Program-made: the position numbers and the translations under genes
Origin: Daucus carota subsp. sativus
Taxonomy: Eukaryota; Streptophyta; Magnoliopsida; Apiales; Apiaceae
Assembly (NCBI RefSeq): GCF_001625215.2
Contig: NC_030383.2
Span: forward strand, 56,534,949-56,598,948
Length of the DNA stretch: 64,000 nt
Direction: 5' to 3'
Notes under the pieces: model-generated
The model's input: the letters and a program-made list of their open reading frames with translations, nothing else
What the model was told of the DNA's origin: nothing
Databases searched by the model: none
Part shown: positions 46,751 through 58,625 of the stretch, piece by piece
How the letters are laid out: every line of letters begins with the position of its first letter
How positions within the stretch are numbered: the first letter of the stretch is position 1

Positions 46751-47296
46751 TTTATATTTATATATTTTTCGGAGATAAGTGCAAATATGATAGAGCTGAG
46801 GCTGGCCATAACGAAAATTTAAAGTATGACGTTGTGCGTTTAGTGCTCATCCAACCAAACTGTATCATCTCAGAGACCAGGGGACTCGACCAAATTCATA
46901 ATATTAAATTTGTGAATTACTTCATTCGTTCCTCTCAATTATTTATCTCAATTATTTATATTAAGAGATAGGAGCTGTCATATTTATTTTAATACTCTCA
47001 TAAAATATAATTTGATAAATTATTTTAATTTTCTTTTTTTCCAAAATAAAATTTAATATTTAAATTTGCATACAAATTTTTTTTATTAAAAATAAGTTAT
47101 GAAATTATATTTTATATTGACGGTCTACAAAATAAGAGAGATTACTTTGCGAAATCAAAATATTGACCAAATGAGTGAGATAAAGTCATAAAGGGCTATT
47201 TTTGAACATTGATTAAACCTCGGAATACAAGACAACAACCAAAGAGGCAAAGAACATGTAAAACCTGCAAGATCATCAAACAAAATTGTAGCAACC

Positions 47297-49647
47297 ATGG
47301 TACCAGACCAACAACTATTGTTCCTGTCCTTGTGCACTCTAATCTCTGTCTTAGTTTTTCTGTATGTATGGTTTTCAACAAGAACAACCGGCAAAAATCT
47401 GCCACCTTCTCCTCGAAAATTACCTATAATTGGAAACCTTCATCAGGTCAACCAAGACCCTCATGTAGCACTAAGATCTTTGTCTCAAAAATATGGTCCT
47501 GTCATGCAACTCCACTTTGGTAGTGTTCCTGTTCTTGTTGTGTCCTCAGCTGATGCAGCTAAGGAGATCATGAAGACCCATGATCTTGCTTTCGCGAACA
47601 GGCCTGACTCGACTATCTGGAGTAGGATTTTCTATAAGGGCAAGGACGTGGCCTTTGCTCCCTATACTGAATATTGGAGACAAGTGAAAAGTATTTGTGT
47701 TCTTCAGCTCCTGAGTACCAAAAGAGTTCGATCATTTCACAATGTAAGAGAACAAGAAGTAGGCCTTTTGGTTGAACATATCAGAGATTCGGGTTCAGAT
47801 ATAGTGAATTTGAGTGATTTGACCTATACACTTTTGAGTAATGTGGTGTCCAGGATTGCTCTAGGGAAAAAATATACTAATTCTACTGGAGACGGCGAGG
47901 AAAATTCATTTAGGGAACTGTTTCAGAATATTGCTCAGTTGATTGGTTATTTCAGTTTTAGTGATTATATTCCCTGGCTGTACTGGATTGATTCTTTAAG
48001 CGGTCTGAAGGGGAGGGTTGAGAAAGCAGCTAATGAGATTGATGCTTTCCTAGAAGGTGTGATCAGAGATCACAGTACTGCATTAAGTAATGGGGCTTCA
48101 AGCGATGACCTTCTGAAAACTTTGCTTGAGATTCAGAAACAGGATTCTGATTCTGCCTTCTCTATTGATAATGATTCAATTAAAGGCGTTATCTTGGTAG
48201 GTATAATAATTTTATCTGCTCTTATTTTCAGATGATCTTTTTATACCCTTAAATCACCAGCTTGTAATTTGTAGTCCAAATAAATTTTTTATTGTAACAG
48301 GGCATGTAGGATTTTAGGGATAATTAATTTATACGTCCTTGAACTTTGGTCCATTTTTGATTCGCATCCTTGAACTAAGTTTGTCAATTTATGCATACTC
48401 AAACTTTGTAAATTTCCAATTAAGGTCATTCCGTCAGTTTTTGACTAACGGAAGTTAGTCAATTAGGGTTTTTAATTTGAGGGTTTTCGATTCGTTCATG
48501 GATTGATGAAATTGATGGTATGGGAAGTTTCGGGAGATCAAACCGAACCGATTAATGTAGGTTTCAATGATGGAGGATTGCCGGAATGGTGGCAATGTCC
48601 CCGCCGGCCGGAAAATGGCCATTGATTCCGGCCATCATTCCGGCAATCCTCCGCCATTGAAACCTACATGAATCTCTTCGGTTTGACCTCCCGAAACTTC
48701 CCATACCATCAATTTCAACAATCCATTAACGAGTCGAAAACCCCCAAATTCAAAACCCTAATTACTAACTTCTGTTAGTCAAAAACTGACGGAAGGACCT
48801 GAATTGGAAATTTACAAAGTTTGAGGATGCATAAATTGACAAACTTAGTTCAAGGATGCGAATCAAAAATGGACCAAAGTTCAAGGACGTATAAATTAAT
48901 TATCCCTAGGATTTTATTTATAGATTGAAGACTCAAGACTAAACCATCGTTAATATTGGATTTGGCCTTAACAACAGCCATTTATGCGTGTTACTTTTCA
49001 ATTAATTAGTCATGTGACATGTTTTATCTATCTTGTAGAATATGTACTTTGATGGGACTGATTCAACATCAGCAGTATTAGAGTGGACAATGGCAGCATT
49101 GATTAAACACCCGGACATCATGTATAAGTTGAAGAATGAGGTGAGAGAGATAGGAAGGGGGAAATCAAGAATTAATGGGGATGATCTAGAGCAAATGCCC
49201 TACTTGAGAGCTGTGATTAAGGAAAGTATGCGACTTTATACTCCAGTTCCGCTACTAGTAGCTAGAGAAGCGATGCAGGATGTGAAAGTAATGGGATACG
49301 ACATAAAAGCTGGAACGCAGGTACTGATCAATGCCTGGGCAATTGCAACAGACCCTGCTGTGTGGGATAACCCAGAGAAATTCATCCCTGAGAGATTCTT
49401 GAACAGCCCTCTTGATTATAAAGGTCTGCATTTCGAGTTCATTCCATTCGGAGCAGGCAGAAGAGGCTGCCCTGGAATCCAATATGCCATGGCCATCAAT
49501 GAGCTTGCATTAGCAAACTTGGTGCACGTATTTGATTTTGCATTGCCTGATGGAAAAAAATTCGAGGATTTGGATATGGCTTCTGAGACAGGAATGACTG
49601 TTCATAAAAAATCACCTCTGCTGGTAATTGCAACGCCACGCATCTAG
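47297..49647 (+). CDS. Cytochrome P450, CYP71 type (array gene 1)
   Basis: Two exons, 47297-48196 and 49039-49647 (phase 0, CTTG/GTAGGT and TTGTAG/AATATG), giving 502 aa, the standard CYP71 gene form. An N-terminal membrane anchor (about 6-26) is followed by the hinge [13 protein letters not shown], which places the enzyme on the ER with a cytosolic catalytic domain fed by P450 reductase. The I-helix reads FDGTDSTS (about 304-311), E-x-x-R is KESMR (Glu362, Arg365), then PERF (417-420) and the haem loop [11 protein letters not shown] with Cys444. All catalytic landmarks are present. The sequence style recalls Apiaceae CYP71AJ/CYP71A enzymes of coumarin or terpenoid metabolism; the substrate is unknown. 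The 842-bp intron contains a 590-bp foldback element absent from the sister gene. Gene 2 differs by about 21 residues in exon 1 and 5 in exon 2. Confidence 0.95.
48307..48916. mobile_element. 590-bp foldback element in intron of P450 gene 1
   Basis: Element 48317-48906, starting GGGATAATTAATTTATACGT and ending in its inverse ACGTATAAATTAATTATCCC. The two arms, each about 290 bp, are nearly complementary to the centre near 48612. Target duplication TAGGATTTTA (10 bp) is at 48307-48316 and 48907-48916. Gene 2 at 53053-53065 keeps one undisturbed TAGGATTTTATTT, that is, the empty site. Long arms and a 9-10 bp duplication suggest a Mutator-type foldback MITE. It is transcribed within the P450 pre-mRNA. 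Confidence 0.93.
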
Positions 49648-50284
49648 TCATCCTTGCATTCCTTCATAAGTCCCCAATGTTACTGTATGGCAGATGTCTA
49701 AGCTATGCAAGACAATGCAACATTGTATTACTCAAATAGACTATTGATTGTAATATTGTGACGATGATTTGTAATATTGTAACCAGGTGATTTGTTGCCT
49801 GTTTGTTCGCTAAAATAGCTTTGTACGTAGATCATGTCCTCTCATAGTGTCATTCACATAAAGATTGCAAAATAGCACAATGGCATCAAGTGCAACAACT
49901 TAAAATTTGTTGCAGTGGCAAATTCATTGGGTGGAGATATCTTATATGCTCGAAATTTAAGAAGTGAATAGTTCTCTGATTTTTGCGAGACCTGAAACAT
50001 ATTCGGGAACTACAGAAGCACTTACATTATCCAGTTGAGCGCTCTGAATATTTCATGTGCCAGAAACAGCAATTATTTATGTTGTTGCAACAACTTATTA
50101 GCTGCAGTTGTAATTAGAGTCTTGACACACCGGAAGTGTTTGGTGGAGTTTTATTAACATTTGGTATCTGTAGAAAACACAACCAGTACATTGTAATTTG
50201 TAACAAAACATAAGCAAGTCTAAACCCTAAAACAACTCCATTCGTTGTCTGCTCCAAATCATATTATTTTTTAATTAATAGGTG

Positions 50285-50725
50285 AACTGAGCATTGGCAA
50301 CCTTGGTTTTCCAATGTTAGAGAAGAATTAAAGCCTTTTGGTCGAAAATAGTAAATTTGAGCTTTTTGTTCACTACACTTCTCACTAATGCATTGTCTAG
50401 GATTGCTCTAGGAATTTGTACTGAATGCGGCGAAGAATATGTTAGAATATAATATGATCCTCGCAAGCTCTCTTCCCGAAAATTTTGAGTTTTAGGAGAA
50501 TTGTTCACTAACATTGGTATCACAGACGCCCTAGATTAAAATTACAAAAACTGTTCTAGAATATAGCTCAATTGATAGGGTATCCTATTTTAGTAACTAT
50601 ATTCCATGGCTATACTGGTTGATTACTTGATTCTCTAAACGGTACAAAGGGAAGGGTTGAGAAAGCAGCTACTGAGATACCAGAAATACCATACCAGCTC
50701 TGCCCTGTCTATCGATAATGATTGA
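50285..50725 (+). pseudogene. P450 exon-1 relic downstream of gene 1
   Basis: Scattered similarity to CYP71 exon 1: GTTAGAGAAGAA (the VREE segment), TTTTGGTCGAAAATA, TTTGTTCACTACACTTCTCA, TCTAGGATTGCTCTAGGAAT (SRIALG), then ATAGCTCAATTGATAGGGTA and CATGGCTATACTGG (AQLIGY, WLYW). It has several stops and frame changes and no exon 2. The same relic recurs at 54470-54870 after gene 2, so it was already broken when the unit duplicated. Confidence 0.85.
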
Positions 50726-50729
50726 ACAT

Positions 50730-52035
50730 TTAAATGGTGTTTAGTGAAAAGATAATATTGAAATGTATTTACTTAAAAAAATTTATGAATTATAGGAATG
50801 AAAATATAGAATAATTAGAATTATTTTTTTAATTTCAAATTTATTCGATAAAAATTTCTAATGAATGATAAGTCAAAAAAGCAAACAGTAAAAGCCGAGG
50901 AACTTTTTTAAAAGTAAATTTAAAATAAAAATTTATTATTTTATTTAAAATTCCAGATGTAACATATAGTGTACCAGTTTATTTTATTTAAATTTGATTA
51001 TATTTTCAAATTTCGTATTATATTATATAAATATACAATTATGCACTAAAAATATATGAATACATTATATTATGTGATTTATTCATATAATGATCAAAAT
51101 TTATGATATATTATTCAAACAATCTATACATAATATAACATAAAGAAATATTTATTTACTTACGAATTTATTTAGAAAAATATTATGATATTGATGTAGG
51201 TTGGCTGTATACACTCAACTAGTTGAGATATTAAGTCTTACGACTCTTTATCACATTATTTTTTGTACAAAGATGGGAAAACAACAGGTACGGACATGTT
51301 TGGTCGTTCTTACTTTATCAGAATTATTATATTTATATAATATTTTTAGTAACAAATTTCGTGAAATGTTTTAAAAAAATTATCTGCAGAAATATGTAAG
51401 TTATTTATAAAAATATACATGTATCTTTCAGAAACAAATATATTATTTTTGAAAATATGATAAATTAAGTCGGTTCATATAATTAATACTATTAAAAAAG
51501 TGACATTCTGCATTTAGTGCTCATCCAACCAAAATGTATCTGTTCAGGGACCAGGAGACCCGACAAAATCTATAATATTTATTTGTGAATTATATCGCAA
51601 AATCAAAATATTGACCAAATGAATGGGATAAGGCCATAAGGGTACATCAAGCCCTTACAGAATTTATGACATTATCGTGATGTTAAATTTGTTTGGGTAA
51701 TTTTGACTTAATGACTTTAAGATTATTAAAAATATAAAAATAAAATTGATTTATTTAGGGATAATTTTTATCTGAAAAAGGTAAAAAAAATTAACTCAAA
51801 CTAACTTCTGGCTTTAAGTCTTCTAGCTTATTTCTGACTTTGAGCTATTTTCTAAATATTACAAATAGACGTTTTTCAGCTTAGAGTTAGATAGAGCTTT
51901 TAAGTCCGGGCATAAAGCCGGGACAAACAGGCTCTCTACCTCTCTACCTCAGAATACAGGACAAGAACCAAAGAGGCAATGAACATGTAAAACACTAAAA
52001 CCTCTGCAAGATCACTAAACCAAATTGTAGCAACC
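50730..52035. other. Intergenic between P450 units, upstream of gene 2
   Basis: About 50760-51180 is very AT-rich without features. About 51185-51330 and 51500-51640 resemble the DNA upstream of gene 1 (46.8-47.2 kb), marking the left part of the second duplicated unit. Confidence 0.55.
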
Positions 52036-53791
52036 ATGGTACTAGACCAACAACTATTGTTCCTGTCCTTGCGCTCTCTATTCTTTGTCTTAGTTTTTCT
52101 GTATATATGGTTTTCAACCAGAACAACCGGCAAAAATCTGCCTCCTTCTCCTCGAAAATTACCTATAATTGGAAATCTTCATCAGGTCAAACAAGACCCG
52201 CATGTAGCACTAAGATCTTTGTCTCAAAAATATGGTCCTGTCATGCAACTCCACTTCGGAAGTGTGCCTGTTCTTGTTGTGTCCTCAGCTGATGCAGCTA
52301 AGGAGATCATGAAGACCCATGATCTCACTTTCGCGAACAGGCCTGACTCGACTATCTGGAGCAGAATCTTCTATAATGGCAAGGACGTGTCCTTTGCTCC
52401 TTATAGTGAATACTGGAGACAGGTGAAAAGTATTTGTGTCACTCAGCTGCTGAGTAACAAAAGAGTTCAATCATTTCACAACGTTAGAGAACAAGAAGTA
52501 GGCCTTTTGGTCCAACATATCAAAGATTCGGGTTCAGATATAGTAAATTTGAGTGATTTGACCTATACACTTCAGAGTAATGTGGTGTCCAGGATTGCTC
52601 TAGGAAAAAAATATACTAATTCTACTGAAGACGGCGAGGAAAATTCATTTAGGGAACTGTTTCAGAATATAGCTCAGTTGATTGGTTATTTCAGTTTTAG
52701 TGATTATATTCCATGGCTGTACTGGATTGATTCTTTAAGCGGTCTGAAGGGGAGGGTTGAGAAAGCAGCTAATGAGATCGATGCTTTCCTAGAAGGTGTG
52801 ATCAGAGATCACAGTAGTGCATTAAGTAGCGGTGCTTCAAGCGATGACCTTCTGAAAACTTTGCTTGAGATTCAGAAACAGGATTCAGATTCTGCCTTCT
52901 CTATTGATAATGATTCCATTAAAGGCATTATCTTGGTAGGCACAAAAATTCTATCGGCTCTTATTTTCAGATGATCTTTTCATACCGTTTATTTACTTTT
53001 GTTAAGATATATAGGGTCATGCTTCACCACAAATTTTTTTTCGTAACAGGTCATGTAGGATTTTATTTATAGATTGAAGATTAAACCATCGTTAATTACT
53101 TGGACTCCGCCTTAACAACAGCCATTTATGAATGTTACTTTTCACTTAATTGGTCATTTGACATGTTTTATCTATCTTGTAGAATATGTACTTTAATGGG
53201 ACTGATTCAACATCAGCAGTATTGGAGTGGACAATGGCAGCATTGATTAAACACCCGGACATCATGTATAAGTTGAAGAATGAGGTGAGAGAGATAGGAA
53301 GGGGGAAATCAAGAATTGATGGGGATGATCTGGAGCAAATGCCCTACTTGAGAGCCGTGATTAAGGAAAGTATGAGACTTTATACTCCAGTTCCGCTACT
53401 AGTAGCTAGAGAAGCGATGCAGGATGTGAAAGTCATGGGATACGACATGAAAGCTGGAACGCAGGTACTGATCAATGCTTGGGCAATTGCAACAGACCCT
53501 GCTTTGTGGGATAACCCAGAGGAATTTATCCCTGAGAGATTCTTGAACAGCCCTCTTGATTATAAAGGTCTGCATTTCGAGTTCATTCCATTCGGAGCAG
53601 GAAGAAGAGGCTGCCCTGGAATCCAATATGCCATGGCCATCAATGAGCTTGCATTAGCAAACTTGGTGCACGTATTTGATTTTGCATTGCCTGATGGAAA
53701 AAAATTTGAGGATTTGGATATGGCTTCTGAGACAGGAATGACTGTTCATAAAAAATCACCTCTACTGGTAATTGCAACTCCACGCATCTAG
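52036..53791 (+). CDS. Cytochrome P450, CYP71 type (array gene 2)
   Basis: Two exons, 52036-52935 and 53183-53791, 502 aa, same splice phase as gene 1. All landmarks are present: anchor, [33 protein letters not shown] with Cys444. The I-helix is FNGTDSTS, where the other three genes have FDGTDSTS or FDGTDTTS. The Asp-to-Asn change lies just before the conserved G-x-D-[ST] and may tune the active site. The 247-bp intron lacks the foldback found in gene 1 and shows the empty site. Exon 2 is about 97 percent identical to gene 1 in protein, but the middle of exon 1 matches gene 3 better, a sign of gene conversion. A P450 relic follows, as after gene 1. Confidence 0.95.
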
Positions 53792-54469
53792 TCATCTTTC
53801 CATTCCTTAATAAGTCCCAAATGTTACTGTATGGTAATGTCTAAGTTATGCAAGACAATGCAACATTGTATTATTCAAATAGACTATTGATTGTAATATT
53901 GTGACGATGATTTGTAATATTGTAACCAGGTGATTTGTTGCCTGTTTGTTGCCTGTTTGTTCCTGTTTGTTCGCTAAAATAGCTTTGTATATAGATCCTG
54001 TCCTCTCATAGTATCATTCACATAAAGATAGCAAAATAGCACAATGGCATCAAGTGCAACAACTTAAAGTTTGTTGCAGTGGCAAAATCATTGCGTGGAG
54101 ATAACTATATGCTCGAAATTTAAGAAGTGAATAGTTCTCTGATTTTGTGAGACCTAAAACATATTTGGAAACTACAGCTAGCTACTGTTTCTTGTCTTAT
54201 GGTGGGGAATTCAGACAAAGTGCTGAATATTTCATGTGACACAAACAGCAATTTTTCATGTTGTTGCAACAACTTATTAGCTGCCGTTGTCATTAGAGTC
54301 CTGACACACCGGAAGTGTTTGGTGGAGTTTTATTAACATTTGGTATCTGTAGAAAACTCGACCAGTACATTGTAACAAAATACATAAGCAAGTCTAACCC
54401 CTAAAACAACTCCATTCGTTGTTTGTTCCAAATCATATTATTTTTTAATTAATTGGTGAAGTAAACGAG

Positions 54470-54870
54470 TGAGCATTGGTAACCTTGATTTCCCAACGTT
54501 AGAGAAGAAGTAAGCCTTTTGGTCGAAAATATCAGAAGTTGGGGATCAAAAATAGTGACTTTGAGCGTTTTGTTCTATACACTTCTCAATAATGCAATGT
54601 CTAGGATTGCTCTAGGAATTTTACTTAACGCGGTGAAGAATGTGTTAGAACATAATATGATCCTCGCAGATCCATTTCCTAACACTTTTGAGATTTTAGG
54701 AGAATTGGTCAGTAACATGGTATCAGAGCTAAGACGTGCGAGATCACAAGAACTGTTCTAGAATATAGCTCAATTGATAGGGTATCCAGTTTTAGTAACT
54801 ATAATCCATGGCTATACTGGTTGATTACTTGATTCTCTATCGATAATGATTGAACATTTATATGGTGTTT
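54470..54870 (+). pseudogene. P450 exon-1 relic downstream of gene 2
   Basis: Duplicate of the 50285-50725 relic. A short frame reads MVENIRSWGSKIVTLSVLFY and LLNNAMSRIALG, matching the [20 protein letters not shown] region of gene 4. It then passes into unrelated frame and stops, and ends with AGCTCAATTGATAGGGTATC. No haem region. It is better preserved than the copy after gene 1. Confidence 0.87.
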
Positions 54871-54874
54871 AGTT

Positions 54875-55680
54875 ATATTTATTTTCTTTTCTTTTGCAGT
54901 TTTTGCTAATTTGTATATGATCTTTACTCGCTAGAATTTTCCTTTAATGCATAGTTTTGCTTCTGACTTTTAAGTGTGTCCCTCATCAAGCAACTGTCGG
55001 CAGTTGCCATAAAAAAGTCGTCTGAAGCTCTGCAACACCTCTATTTTGAGCGGATACACTTTAATCTTCTTCTGCAAATGTCGTGCAATAATTACTGTAT
55101 AAATAGCAGTGGCCAATAATCATGATGCAGGTCGGTAACAGCTCCTTACCAAACTTCATTCTGTTTTCTTGCCAATGTATACAAACGATGGTATAATGGT
55201 ACTTATAAGCCACCAGTAGGAGATGGCATGGCTGATTATGTTTATTTATAAGAACATCTGCGACCATCCCGGTAAAATGATAGTCTTACAACTATCGTGG
55301 TTAAAATGATCGTCTAAAATGATTATTACTATAAGCCAAAAATACGTTATTAATGTAAGACTGAAATGGAACGTGGTGACGCCGTATTAGCTTCGTTTTC
55401 ATTTTAGTGCCCAGAATTTCAAATTTATAAATGAATGGCTTAAGGACCACTTTTCTGAATATAAGACTAATATTTTTTTTCCCTCAAAAAAGTGCCCCTC
55501 GGCCTTCTTTTTGATAAATTAGATGAATATATGATCGTCATACCGCAAATTTGATATTCCAGCCATTAAATGATAAAGTACGGCTACCAATTTATACTTA
55601 CAGTGATATTATTTGCCTAATCCCTGAACATCTTGTTGACGAACTTTTCGCATGGCACACCCCGCATGCATCCTACTTGT
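54875..55680. other. Intergenic, upstream of P450 gene 3
   Basis: No gene or element recognised; AT-rich with a short purine/pyrimidine-biased stretch near 55470-55520. Confidence 0.5.
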
Positions 55681-55689
55681 GTATATATG
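55681..55689 (+). promoter_or_regulatory. TATA box of P450 gene 3
   Basis: GTATATATG lies 55 bp before the ATG at 55736 and downstream of an in-frame upstream Met codon at 55652, which supports 55736 as the true start. Confidence 0.55.
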
Positions 55690-55735
55690 TCACTTGGGAA
55701 AGTACAGATTACTAAACCAAATTGTTGAAGTCACA

Positions 55736-57483
55736 ATGGACCAACAATCTTTACTTCTCTCTTCATGTTCTTTCTTCTTTGTCTTAGTTTTCCTCTATAC
55801 CAGGTTCTCAACCAGCAAAACACCTCTAAAAAACCCGCCACCTTCTCCTCCAAAGCTACCTATAATTGGAAACCTTCATCAGATCAACCAAGACCCGCAC
55901 CTAGCACTGAGATCTCTGGCTCAAAAATATGGTCCTGTCATGCAACTCCACTTCGGAAGTGTTCCTGTTCTTGTTGTGTCCTCAGCTGATGCAGCTAAGG
56001 AGATCATGAAGACCCATGATCTTGCTTTCGCGAACAGGCCTGACTCGACTATCTGGAGCAGAATCTTCTATAATGGCAAGGACGTGTCCTTTGCTCCGTA
56101 TAGTGAATACTGGAGACAGGTGAAAATGATTTGTGTCACTCAGCTGCTGAGTAACAAAAGAGTGCGTTCATTTCACAATGTTAGGGAACAAGAAGTGGCC
56201 CTTTTAGTCCAAAATATTAAAGATTCGAGATCAAAAATAATTAATTTGAGTGAGTTGTTTTCGACACATCTAGGCAATGTGGTGTCTAGGGTGGTCTTGG
56301 GAAGAAAATATGCTATGACTACTAAAGATGGTGTAGAAAATTCATTTCGGGAACTGTTTCAGAATATTGCTCAGTTGATAGGCTATTTCAGCTTTGGTGA
56401 TTATATTCCATGGCTATTCTGGGTCGATTCTCTAACCGGGTTGAAGGGAAGGATTGAGAAGGCATTCTTCGAGGCTGATGCGTTTCTTGAAGGTGTTGTC
56501 AGAGATCACAGTGTTGCATTGGATAACGGGGCTTCAAGTGATGACCTATTGTACAATTTGCTAGAGATTCAGAAACAGGACAGCAATCCTGATTTTTCTA
56601 TCGATAACGAGTCCATTAAAGGACTAATCTTGGTAACTACACAAAATCTCTGTAACTTTAGCTTATCTCATGATCATTTCTATATTTCATAGAGCGTGTT
56701 TTTTTAATAACTTATAAGTCATCTGTAATATAAAATTACGCAGACAGACAATTTAAACTGATCAATTATCACTTTAAGTCACTGTAAGTCATAAGTTATA
56801 ATTTTTAGACTGCCGGGCTCATAGTTCTTGTCATCAGTTGATAATTCGTTTGACATTTTATATATGCCTTGCAGAATATGTTCTTTGATGGAACTGATTC
56901 GACGTCTATAGTATTAGAGTGGACTATGGCAGCACTCTTACAAAATCCAAACGTCATGTGTAAATTGCAAAATGAAGTGAGGGAGATAGGAAGGGGAAAA
57001 GCAACAATATCTGAGGATGATTTGGAGAAAATGCACTACTTGAAAGCAGTGATCAAGGAGAGTACACGGATTTATACTCCACTTCCGCTACTAGTTGCTA
57101 GACAAGCAATGCAAGATGCAAAGGTTATGGGATACGACATTAAAGTCGGGACACAAGTACTGATTAATGCTTGGGCAATCGCAAAAGACCCTGCTGTGTG
57201 GGATAAGCCAGAGGAATTCATCCCTGAGAGATTCTTGAACAGTCCTACTGATTTTAAAGGCCTACATTTTGAGTTAATTCCGTTTGGAGCAGGGCGGAGG
57301 GGCTGCCCTGGAATTCAATATGCCATGGCCATCAATGAGCTCACATTAGCAAACTTGGTGCACATATTTGATTTTGCATTGCCTGATGGAAAGAGACTGG
57401 AAGATCTGGACATGGCTGCTGAGTCTGGCATGACTCTCCATAAAAAATCTCCTCTGTTGGTGATTGCAACACCGCGTGTCTAA
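55736..57483 (+). CDS. Cytochrome P450, CYP71 type (array gene 3)
   Basis: Two exons, 55736-56632 and 56875-57483, giving 501 aa. The start MDQQSLLLS is chosen by alignment with its neighbours and because a TATA box lies between it and an upstream in-frame Met. Anchor about 6-25, hinge [15 protein letters not shown]-helix [11 protein letters not shown]-x-x-R as KESTR, PERF, haem loop [11 protein letters not shown]. It is the most divergent exon 2 of the four ([31 protein letters not shown]), so it may have a different substrate range. Its exon 1 from about 55950 to 56170 is almost the same as that of gene 2. The intron is 242 bp with an ordinary structure. Confidence 0.95.
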
Positions 57484-57794
57484 TTAGCACTATTCTTCGT
57501 AAAACAAGTCACGTTCATCTCATTGTTGGACGTCAAAATAAAGTGAGGGAGAAGCTTTTTATCTGTGCCCTTTTTCGTGCTTTAGCTAGAAGGGACATCA
57601 ATGTGATGCTTGGTGTTTATTAATCAAGTTTTGTTTTCGATCATAGTTTGTTTTGATGCTTCATGCTTATTGTTTTTTGGCTTGCTTCGGGGGTATGCCC
57701 CCAGAATATGTGGCCTGTTTTAATTCAATAAAAGATGCATGCCAAACAATATGCTTGTATTGTTTCTTTTCTAGCAATCAATCTAGTTTCGACA

Positions 57795-58625
57795 CACGCA
57801 TCCAACCTTCTTGCATCTTTCCACCAGATTAATCAAGACCCGCACATATCACTTAAATCTTTGGCTAAAAATAAAGGGTCCTGTCATGCAAACTGCACCT
57901 GGGAGTGTTCCTGTTCTTGCTGTGTCTTCAGCTAATGCAGCTATGAGCTATGCAGATTATGAAATAATGAAAACGCAGAATCTTGCTTTCGCAAGCAGGC
58001 CTGTCTCAATAGAGCAATGCTACATGCACAAAATTAGGTACAAAATTTTCCACAAAATGATATGACACTTAATATGGGATGTTTTAATTGGTGCTATTTA
58101 CGCGAATACAAGAGCCCATTAATCAAAACTCATGTCATTTTGTGAAAGATTTTGTATCCAATTTTGTGGATGAAGTATTTTCTGTCTCCATATTTTGGAG
58201 TTAAATCCTCTATAACGGTAGGAAGTGGCCTTTGCTCCTTATACTGAATATTGGATGCAGATGAAAAGTATTTGTGTTTTCCAGCTCCTGAAAACAAAAG
58301 AGCTCGTTCATTTCCCAACGTTAGAAAGGAAGTATTTTTTTCCTGTTAAAAAAGGTTGGTCCTTTTTTTTTTTGCTAAATAGGAGGCATTTTGGTCGAAT
58401 TATCAGAGTTTCAGGTGTTTGGGGTCCAAGAATAGTAAATCTGAGTGCTTTATGTTTACACTTGTCAATACCAATACTACTGTAGTCGTTGAAGAAAATG
58501 CACTTGAGGAACTGTTTCAGAAAATAGCTCAAATAACAGTTGGTGATTAATTTACATTCCATGGCTACACTGGGATAATTCTCTTAGAAGTTTGAAGGGA
58601 AGGGTTGAAGGAAAGGGAAGGTGGT
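57795..58625 (+). pseudogene. P450 exon-1 pseudogene between genes 3 and 4
   Basis: Similarity runs in order along CYP71 exon 1: [16 protein letters not shown], then (frame change) PGSVPVLAVSSANAA, IMKTQNLAFASRPVS, then [29 protein letters not shown] and, further on, ELFQKIAQ. Frames change several times, parts are missing and there is no exon 2. A foldback insert of about 160 bp interrupts it (58020-58179). Confidence 0.88.
58020..58179. mobile_element. Small foldback MITE inside the P450 pseudogene
   Basis: The left arm contains GCACAAAATTAGGTACAAAA and CCACAAAATGATATGACA. The right arm carries the inverse (GTCATTTTGTGAAAGATTTT, ATCCAATTTTGTGGATG). Target duplication not determined. It breaks the P450 relic between the SRPVS and VAFAPY segments. 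Confidence 0.6.

Noticed and set aside
54519-54761. Short open frame MVENIRSWGSKIV as a small gene
   Set aside because: It is a piece of P450 exon 1 with no complete domain, and the same decayed segment occurs after gene 1.
55652-55735. Upstream Met at 55652 as start of P450 gene 3
   Set aside because: It would add 28 residues before the membrane anchor, lacks similarity to the neighbours, and lies upstream of the TATA box.
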